Positions 1 through 4,640 of a stretch of DNA of 6,295 nucleotides are shown one piece after another (positions within the stretch are counted from its first letter, which is position 1; every line of letters starts with the position of its first letter). The translations under genes were made by a program, and so were the position numbers. The stretch covers positions 1 to 6,295 of the forward strand of contig UROL01000113.1 in assembly GCA_900549495.1 (NCBI GenBank), read 5' to 3'. This DNA is from an uncultured Eubacteriales bacterium (GTDB lineage: Bacteria; Bacillota; Clostridia; Oscillospirales; Oscillospiraceae). The notes under the pieces are model-generated. The model made no database searches and had not been told where the DNA came from. It was given only the letters and a program-made list of their open reading frames with translations.

Positions 1-2
1 CC

Positions 3-80
3 GGGAAAGTGGATAAAGTTTTTGGAGGCAGCGGCCCGCAACAGCCTTTTCTCGCCGGGTTTTTGTGGAAGGAATTGTAA
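3..80 (+). CDS. Possible C-terminal tail of an upstream gene (partial)
   Basis: Reading frame 3 is open from the left edge and ends at a TAA at 78-80. It gives about 25 residues ending in FLAGFLWKEL. Stem-loops start 15 bases after this stop, which is where a gene end would be expected. The fragment is too short to assign a family. Frame 1 and all three reverse frames are also open over this short stretch, so a coding tail is only a possibility. A minus-strand gene or plain intergenic DNA would fit nearly as well. Confidence 0.25.
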   Translation, partial: GKVDKVFGGSGPQQPFLAGFLWKEL

Positions 81-94
81 TATCTGCACAAAAA

Positions 95-113
95 CATCCC
101 CCGGGTGGGGATG
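95..113 (+). other. GC-rich stem-loop 1 in leader
   Basis: CATCCCC (95-101) pairs perfectly with GGGGATG (107-113) across the five-base loop CGGGT. No run of T follows, so it is not a standard intrinsic terminator. It lies 15 bases after a possible upstream stop codon at 78-80 and could protect the 3' end of that message or be part of a structured leader. Confidence 0.5.
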
Positions 114-134
114 CCGGGGCAGCAGGCGGGTATC

Positions 135-157
135 CCCCCGGGGGGCTTCCCCGGGGG
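135..157 (+). other. Very stable all-GC stem-loop 2 in leader
   Basis: CCCCCGGGG (135-143) pairs with CCCCGGGGG (149-157) over a GGCTT loop, giving nine uninterrupted G-C pairs. There is no T tract after it, so termination is not implied by itself. It could block ribosomes or RNases, or form part of a composite transcription-stop region with the hairpins on either side. Alternative pairings are possible in such a C/G run. Confidence 0.5.
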
Positions 158-200
158 TGGGAGATGTAGTAGAATACCCTCATCGGTTAATACAGCGCAA

Positions 201-245
201 GAAAACCACCGCACTATTTTATGATAAAGTAGTGTGGTGTTTTTC
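201..245 (+). terminator. Long bidirectional intrinsic terminator
   Basis: Positions 201-221 pair with 225-245 across a three-base TGA loop. The stem has 21 positions with a single C/T mismatch (206/240) and two G-T wobbles (211/235, 217/229). The right arm ends in a run of five T (240-244), and the left arm starts with GAAAA, so the reverse strand also ends in a T tract. This is the shape of a Rho-independent terminator able to work in both directions. It probably ends upstream transcription. If the operon promoter lies left of 201, it would instead act as an attenuator for the operon. Confidence 0.75.
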
Positions 246-295
246 TGAGGCAGAGGAGAAAATGAGCTATATTTTTTCATTTCCTACATGGCTTG

Positions 296-315
296 CCAGA
301 CCTGCCAGGTGCTGG
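296..315 (+). promoter_or_regulatory. Imperfect palindrome upstream of first gene
   Basis: CCAGACCT (296-303) is complementary to AGGT plus CTGG (307-310 and 312-315), separated by GCC and with one bulged G at 311. It lies between the strong terminator and the ribosome binding site, about 45 bases before the methyltransferase start. It could be an operator or a small leader hairpin. It does not match the NikR operator (GTATGA-N16-TCATAC) or any other operator I recognise, and an eight-pair match can arise by chance in GC-rich DNA. Confidence 0.25.
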
Positions 316-347
316 AGGCACGGAAGGATTAAACTATCCCAATCATC

Positions 348-354
348 GGAGGGG
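348..354 (+). promoter_or_regulatory. Ribosome binding site deciding methyltransferase start
   Basis: GGAGGGG lies six bases before the ATG at 361, which is good Shine-Dalgarno spacing. It favours 361 over the in-frame ATG at 262, whose GAGGAG (253-258) is only three bases away. It also favours 361 over the in-frame ATG at 418, which lies inside the conserved N-terminal region. Confidence 0.75.
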
Positions 355-360
355 CAGCAG

Positions 361-1194
361 ATGCAAAAATGGAATGCCGACTTATTGGAGCTGAACGCAG
401 GGCTCTGGGAGGCGGCCATGAATACCACGGACAATTTCAGTGCGGAAATTCGGCCCAAGGATGCCGTGGACCGGCAGCAGGAGCACATGGTGGACTCCTT
501 CCAGGCCGGGATGGGCAGCAGCACCCAGCGGGTGGCCCAGACCCTGGACTATCTGAAAAACCGGGGGTATGTGGGCCGGGATATGACGGTGCTGGACATT
601 GGCAGCGGCACCGGAACCTATACCATCCCCTTTAGCCGGCATTACCGGCAGGTCACCTCTTTGGATATTTCCCCGGCCATGCAGGAGGAAATCCGCCGTC
701 AGGCCGCCTGCCAGGGAATTGAGAACATCCGCTATCTCAACTGCAACTGGCGGGATGTGGACCCGGAGGCAGCAGGGCTGGCAGAGCAATTTGATTTGGT
801 ATTTTGCAGCCTGAATCCCCGAGGGGTGTGCAGCCGGGAAACCCTGGAAAAAATGAACCGGGCCTCCCGAGGGGGCTGCTGCCTGGCGGCCTTCGCCGGG
901 AGAAGCCAAAGCAACCACGGCGGCCAGGTGCAGAAGCTGGTTCTGGGCCGGAGCCTGGGCACCACCGGGGGGAACAACATTATCTTCCCCTTCAACGTGG
1001 CCTATCACCTGGGGGGCGAGCCGGATTTGAATTACGCCACCCTGGCCTGGGAGCGGCGGCAGAAGCCGGAGGAGGCTATCCAGGGCATCTGCCAATCCTA
1101 TTGGCGTTTTGTGGATATCACCCCGGAAATCCGGGAGCGGGTAGAGCACCGCATCGGCATCATGGTCTGGGACGCCTGGAGAACCAAAAAATGA
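361..1194 (+). CDS. Class I SAM-dependent methyltransferase
   Basis: This 277-residue cytoplasmic enzyme is predicted to move a methyl group from S-adenosylmethionine to an unknown acceptor. The Rossmann-fold SAM site is clear. The glycine-rich motif LDIGSGTG is at 78-85, the acidic residue ending strand 2 is D102 in SLDISPAM, a WRD motif is at 130-132, and strand 4 is FDLVFCSLNP at 144-153. Residues 1-70 form a helical cap, and the C-terminal part carries IIFPFN (207-212) and an LAWERRQKPEEAI stretch (228-240). From memory, this resembles methyltransferases seen beside peptide/nickel-type transporters in Clostridia; a search would have to confirm that. Seven cysteines are present (117, 128, 149, 157, 173, 174, 244). 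The start at 361 is set by GGAGGGG six bases upstream. The TGA stop overlaps the next gene's ATG as ATGA, so the two are probably translated together. The acceptor could be the transported compound or a chelator for it. A tRNA or protein target is not excluded. Confidence 0.85.
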   Translation: MQKWNADLLELNAGLWEAAMNTTDNFSAEIRPKDAVDRQQEHMVDSFQAGMGSSTQRVAQTLDYLKNRGYVGRDMTVLDIGSGTGTYTIPFSRHYRQVTSLDISPAMQEEIRRQAACQGIENIRYLNCNWRDVDPEAAGLAEQFDLVFCSLNPRGVCSRETLEKMNRASRGGCCLAAFAGRSQSNHGGQVQKLVLGRSLGTTGGNNIIFPFNVAYHLGGEPDLNYATLAWERRQKPEEAIQGICQSYWRFVDITPEIRERVEHRIGIMVWDAWRTKK

Positions 1195-2192
1195 AGCATC
1201 CACGACTACACACCGCTGCCCGGTATTTCCTCCGGGCGGTGGGACTGATTTTTGCCATTATCAGCATCAATTTTATCCTCATCCATCTGATGCCCGGGGA
1301 CCCGCTGATGCACATCCTGGGAGATGAGCAGTATTTCACCCTGATGAACCAGTTCCCGGAGAAGCTGGAGGAAATCCGCGCCCAATACCACATGGGCGGG
1401 AGCCTGGTATCCCAGTATTTCAGCTTCCTGTATCAGGTGGTGACCCTCCGGTTTGGCCACTCCTATATCGGCGGCCAGTCCGTGGCCTCCCTGGTGCTGT
1501 TTCGGATGCGCTGGACGGTGCAGCTGTCCTTGTGTGCCATTGTGATTTCCTCCCTTATCGGCGGCAGCCTGGGGGTTATGGCCGGATACCGCAAGGGGGG
1601 CTGGCTGGACCGGCTGCTTACCGGCTTTTTCCTGCTGGTGGAAACCATCCCCGCCAACTGCATTGCCCTGATTGCTCTGATAATTTTCTCCTATCGGCTG
1701 CACTGGCTTCCGGTGGGGGGTATGGTATCCGGCGGGGCAGAGGGCTGGGCCAGAGCCCTGAGTATGCTGCAGCACATGATTCTGCCGGTATCGGTGCTGA
1801 GCCTTTTCCGCACCTCCTCCAATTTTCTGCTGATGAAGAGCTACGCCTCCCAAATCTGCCAGGAGGACTACATCACCGTTGCCATTGCCAAGGGCACCAG
1901 CCAGCGCCATGTGCTGTTCCGGCACCTGATGAAAAATGCTCTGGTACCCTTCGTCACCACCATCTGCCTGCAAATCGGCCACATTCTCTCCGGCTCCATG
2001 CTCATTGAGGTGGTGTTCTCCTGGAAGGGCATGGGCACGCTGATTTACGATGCCGTCAACACCCGGGATTATCCGGTGGTGCAGATGTGCTTCCTGCTGA
2101 TTGCCATTTGCGTGGTGATTTTCAATTTTGTAGCGGACATTCTGTGTATGTGGATTGATCCGCGGATTCGGGACGGGATTCAAAATGGTTAA
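1191..2192 (+). CDS. ABC importer permease, DppB/OppB/NikB type
   Basis: This 333-residue inner-membrane permease is one half of the translocation channel of a family-5 peptide/nickel/opine importer. The family hallmarks appear in order. There is a first membrane helix (about 14-34) ending in MPGDP (34-38), then RFGHSY (87-92) before helix 2. GVMAGYRKGG (128-137) and ETIP (151-154) follow. The EAA coupling loop that docks on an ATPase spans 226-253, with the central G235 and closing P253. It is followed by GSMLIEVVFSWKGMG (268-282), DYPVVQ (293-298) and the terminal DPR (323-325). About six helices are expected, and the length is usual for the family. The start ATG overlaps the methyltransferase stop (ATGA), with GGAG at 1178-1181 as ribosome binding site. 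The 3' end overlaps the next permease by eight bases. Family assignment is firm, but the substrate is not visible here. Confidence 0.95.
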   Translation: MKHPRLHTAARYFLRAVGLIFAIISINFILIHLMPGDPLMHILGDEQYFTLMNQFPEKLEEIRAQYHMGGSLVSQYFSFLYQVVTLRFGHSYIGGQSVASLVLFRMRWTVQLSLCAIVISSLIGGSLGVMAGYRKGGWLDRLLTGFFLLVETIPANCIALIALIIFSYRLHWLPVGGMVSGGAEGWARALSMLQHMILPVSVLSLFRTSSNFLLMKSYASQICQEDYITVAIAKGTSQRHVLFRHLMKNALVPFVTTICLQIGHILSGSMLIEVVFSWKGMGTLIYDAVNTRDYPVVQMCFLLIAICVVIFNFVADILCMWIDPRIRDGIQNG

Positions 2193-3018
2193 GAAAAAGA
2201 AGCCCATATCCATTTGGATTGGATGCGCCATTGTGCTGCTGTTTGCTCTGGTGGCCGTCCTGGCTCCTGTGCTGATGCCCTATCCCATGACGGAGCTCTT
2301 CTCCCCCTATCGCCGCCCCAGCCCGGAGCATTGGCTGGGCACCAACGACATTGGCCAGGATCTGCTCAGCGAGCTGATTCTGGGTACCCGGGTGACGCTG
2401 ACCACCGGCGTGGTGTCGGCGCTGTTCATTGTCCTCATCGGCACCGCCGTGGGGGTGGCGGCAGGGTATCTGGGGGGCATCCCCGACCGGATACTCAGCG
2501 GGATTACCTCGGTGTTTATGGCCATTCCCTCCCTGCCCTTTACCATTGTGCTGGTGACCTTTTTGGAGCCCAGCATGTGGAATATTGTGGTGGCCCTGTG
2601 CCTGACAGGGTGGACCTCCACGGCCAGAGTGGTGCGCTCCAAGGTGAAGGAGCTGAAGGAGCAGCCCTTCATCCTGATTGAGCAGACCCTGGGCCAGCGG
2701 AGGCTGCCCATTATGGTGCGCCACATCCTGCCCAATATCAGCGAGCTGATCCTCATGCGCTCCACCCTGGCGGTATCCTCCGCCATGCTCACCGAGGCCA
2801 GCATCAGCTTTATGGGCCTGGGGGTGTACAACCAGAAGAGCTGGGGCGGCATCCTATACTATGCCTTCCAGCGCAACGGCGTGGTGGCGAATTTTTATTG
2901 GTGGTATGTGCCGCCCATTCTCTGCATCAGCCTGTGCATTTTCGCCTTTATTCTCATTGGCTACTACGGCATCGGCAGCAGCGGCAGAACGGACAGAAAT
3001 GGATATGTGGTGCAGTAA
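2185..3018 (+). CDS. ABC importer permease, DppC/OppC/NikC type
   Basis: This 277-residue permease is the partner of the preceding gene. After a lysine-rich N terminus (3-6) comes helix 1 (about 10-30). The typical periplasmic motif HWLGTNDIGQD is at 49-59, AGYLGGIPD at 93-101 and AIP at 113-115. The EAA loop is at about 162-184 with G170 and P183, followed by TEASISFMGLG (203-213) and WG (220-221). ATG at 2185 is chosen over a TTG at 2155 because the lysine-rich start and helix 1 fit the family and the overlap with the previous gene is then short (eight bases). The last 20 or so residues are unusual. Most relatives end in a GxxLRdalDPR-like stretch, whereas this one ends in a Gly/Ser-rich tail (GSSGRTDRNGYVVQ). 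The stop TAA overlaps the ATG of the ATPase gene. Confidence 0.93.
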   Translation: MVKKKKPISIWIGCAIVLLFALVAVLAPVLMPYPMTELFSPYRRPSPEHWLGTNDIGQDLLSELILGTRVTLTTGVVSALFIVLIGTAVGVAAGYLGGIPDRILSGITSVFMAIPSLPFTIVLVTFLEPSMWNIVVALCLTGWTSTARVVRSKVKELKEQPFILIEQTLGQRRLPIMVRHILPNISELILMRSTLAVSSAMLTEASISFMGLGVYNQKSWGGILYYAFQRNGVVANFYWWYVPPILCISLCIFAFILIGYYGIGSSGRTDRNGYVVQ

Positions 3019-3935
3019 TGATGCTGGAAATAAAAGATGTATCGGTATCCTTTGGTCAGGCCGCGGCCATTGATCGGGTCAGCTTCACCGTCCGGGAGAA
3101 TACCACCACCGTGGTTATTGGGGAATCGGGCAGCGGCAAGAGCGTGATGCTCTGCGCCATTATGCACATCCTGCCCCCCTCTGCCCGGATTACCGGGAGT
3201 ATCCTGCTGGACGGAGAGGAGCTGCTGAACAAGACGGAGAAGCAGATGCAGCAGCTCCGGGGCAATGCCCTGTCCTATATTCCCCAGGGCAGCGGCACCA
3301 GTATGAACCCCCTGCTGACGGTGGGGTATCAGGTGGCCGAGCCCCTGATAGAGAAAAAGGGGGAGAAAAAGCGCCCGGCCCTGGCAAAGGCCGTGGCGTG
3401 GATGCAGTCCCTGAGCCTGGGGAACGAGGCTGCCCTGGCCGCCTCCTATCCCCATACCCTCTCCGGCGGTATGCGGCAGCGGGCCTTGATTGCCATGGGC
3501 GCCATCTCCGGCGCTCCCATGCTCCTGGCAGACGAGCCCACCAAGGGCCTGGATGGGGAGCGGGTGGAAACCGTCACAGAGCTTTTCCACCAGCTCCGGA
3601 ACAGGACGGTGCTCTGCGTCAGTCATGATTTGAATTTTGCCAGGGCCATTGGAGACGATATCTGCGTTATGTACGCCTCCCAAATGGTGGAGGCCTGCTC
3701 TGCCAAGGACTTCTTTGCAGGGCCCCTGCATCCCTATTCCCGGATGATTCTCATGGCCATGCCGGAGAATGGGCTACAGGCCAGCCTGGGCTTTGCTCCG
3801 CCCCAGGCAGACCGGGCCAAGGGGGGCTGCCTGTTTTACAGCCGCTGCCCCCATGCCTCCCGGCGGTGTCTGGAAATGCCGCCGCTGGTGGAAAAGGGGA
3901 GCAGGAAGGTGCGGTGCTGGCAATATGCGGATTGA
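3018..3935 (+). CDS. ABC importer ATPase with oligopeptide C-terminal domain, DppD/OppD type
   Basis: This 305-residue cytoplasmic ATPase powers the importer. All catalytic motifs are intact: Walker A GESGSGKS (35-42), Q-loop Q90, signature LSGGMRQR (148-155), Walker B MLLADE (168-173), D-loop GLD (177-179) and switch H203. The C-terminal oligopeptide/dipeptide domain begins near HPYSRMIL (238-245) and carries four cysteines (271, 277, 284, 300). In several DppD proteins the corresponding cysteines hold a [4Fe-4S] cluster, so the same is likely here by homology. The D-loop context TKGLD differs from the more usual TSALD. Two adjacent in-frame ATGs exist (3018, 3021). The first overlaps the preceding TAA and is taken as start, with only a weak ribosome binding site, so coupling to the upstream gene is likely. 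The 3' end overlaps the next ATPase gene by 11 bases. Confidence 0.93.
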   Translation: MMLEIKDVSVSFGQAAAIDRVSFTVRENTTTVVIGESGSGKSVMLCAIMHILPPSARITGSILLDGEELLNKTEKQMQQLRGNALSYIPQGSGTSMNPLLTVGYQVAEPLIEKKGEKKRPALAKAVAWMQSLSLGNEAALAASYPHTLSGGMRQRALIAMGAISGAPMLLADEPTKGLDGERVETVTELFHQLRNRTVLCVSHDLNFARAIGDDICVMYASQMVEACSAKDFFAGPLHPYSRMILMAMPENGLQASLGFAPPQADRAKGGCLFYSRCPHASRRCLEMPPLVEKGSRKVRCWQYAD

Positions 3936-4593
3936 AGCGAATCACCTGTCCTTCGGCTACCGGAACGGAATTGTCCGGGAGAGGGTGCTGGAGGATGTCT
4001 CCTTCTCCATTGGGGAGGGGGAAACCGTGGGCATCCTGGGGAAAAGCGGCTGCGGCAAATCCACCCTGGGCTATCTCATCAGTGGCCTGAAGCGGCCGGA
4101 TGCCGGGGAAATCCTCTATCAGGGCAGCCCCCTGGGCTACCCTGTGCGCCAGCCGGTGCGGCGGCAGATTCAGGTGCTCTACCAGCACCCGGAGAACTCC
4201 TTTAACCCAAGGCTGGAAATCTACAGCAGCCTGCGGGAAATTTATACACTGCATCAGATTCCCTTTTCCGATAAGGCCCTACAGGATATGCTGGAGCCCT
4301 TCGGCATCTACCCGGAGCACCTGCACCGGCTCCCGGCCCAGCTCTCCGGCGGGGAATTGCAGCGGATTGCCCTGGCCCGGGTGCTGCTGGCCCGGCCCAG
4401 GCTGATGGTGCTGGACGAGCCCACCAGTATGCTGGACAGCATTTCCCAGGCCCAGATGATTCGTATGCTGATGGCGCTGCAAAAGGACACCGGCATCAGC
4501 TACCTATTCATCACCCACAATCCACTTTTGTGCGAATTTGCCAGCCATCGCATTTTCGTTCTAAAGGATAAAAAGCTGGAAAAGCTCCGGTAG
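3925..4593 (+). CDS. ABC importer ATPase, short DppF/OppF/NikE type
   Basis: This 222-residue ATPase is the second motor subunit. It carries Walker A GKSGCGKST (39-47), Q-loop Q87 within YQHPENSFNPR (a form of the family's FQDP..SLNPR), signature LSGGELQR (140-147), Walker B LMVLDE (160-165), D-loop MLD (169-171) and switch H198. It ends shortly after the nucleotide-binding fold and lacks the C-terminal HPY domain of about 80-100 residues found in DppF/OppF. In this it is closer in size to NikE-like subunits. No frameshift or downstream remnant is seen, because the gene ends in a hairpin and the next gene follows 47 bases later, so the short form looks natural. The ATG at 3925 is the only start that retains the full fold without running far back into the previous gene. 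The upstream purine stretch (3904-3909) is distant, which suggests coupling. Confidence 0.92.
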   Translation: MRIEANHLSFGYRNGIVRERVLEDVSFSIGEGETVGILGKSGCGKSTLGYLISGLKRPDAGEILYQGSPLGYPVRQPVRRQIQVLYQHPENSFNPRLEIYSSLREIYTLHQIPFSDKALQDMLEPFGIYPEHLHRLPAQLSGGELQRIALARVLLARPRLMVLDEPTSMLDSISQAQMIRMLMALQKDTGISYLFITHNPLLCEFASHRIFVLKDKKLEKLR

Positions 4594-4612
4594 TCCCAAA
4601 TTCCCGGAGCTT
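4582..4612 (+). other. Stem-loop between ATPase and binding-protein genes
   Basis: AAGCTCCGG (4582-4590) pairs perfectly with CCGGAGCTT (4604-4612) over a 13-base loop that contains the ATPase stop codon (4591-4593). No T run follows on the plus strand, so it is not a normal terminator. On the minus strand a TTTTCC run follows, which would be terminator-like there. Its place, just before the binding-protein gene, suits an RNA processing or stabilising element that lets the binding protein be made in excess over the membrane parts. This role is inferred from position. Confidence 0.5.
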
Positions 4613-4625
4613 CCCAAACCAAAAG

Positions 4626-4632
4626 AAAGAGG
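4626..4632 (+). promoter_or_regulatory. Strong ribosome binding site of the binding-protein gene
   Basis: AAAGAGG lies eight bases before the ATG at 4641. Unlike the four coupled genes before it, this gene has its own well-spaced site. This fits independent and probably higher translation of the binding protein. Confidence 0.7.
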
Positions 4633-4640
4633 TAAACGCT

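Larger units (their letters stand above)
81..360. other. Intergenic leader region without a convincing gene
   Basis: No credible coding sequence is seen in this stretch. Frame 1 has no stop from base 1 through the methyltransferase, but that frame runs through three stem-loops and yields a low-complexity Gly/Arg/Ser/Pro stretch, so it is read as chance. The region holds hairpins at 95-113, 135-157 and 201-245, a small palindrome at 296-315 and the methyltransferase ribosome binding site. I looked for -35/-10 pairs and found none good enough to call. The TAGAAT at 170-175 has only TTCCCC 17 bases upstream. The TATATT at 268-273 has no -35 match. Confidence 0.6.

Noticed and set aside
134..145. 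CCCCCCGGGGGG palindrome considered as a protein-binding operator
   Set aside because: The sequence is low-complexity, and its bases are better used in the larger nested stem 135-157. It matches no operator I know.
1..360. N-terminal extension of the methyltransferase to the window edge (frame 1 has no stop)
   Set aside because: The frame crosses three strong hairpins including a terminator, and gives a low-complexity Gly/Arg/Ser/Pro sequence unlike a methyltransferase. A strong ribosome binding site sits just before 361.
267..1203. Overlapping minus-strand open frames across the methyltransferase (267-524 and 382-1203)
   Set aside because: No recognisable domain, no good ribosome binding site noticed, and a composition that mirrors the plus-strand gene.
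1206..2231. Open frame of 341 codons on the minus strand opposite the first permease
   Set aside because: The product is rich in His, Gln and Gly with no membrane segments or domains. The plus-strand permease has all family hallmarks over the same bases, so this is a compositional shadow.
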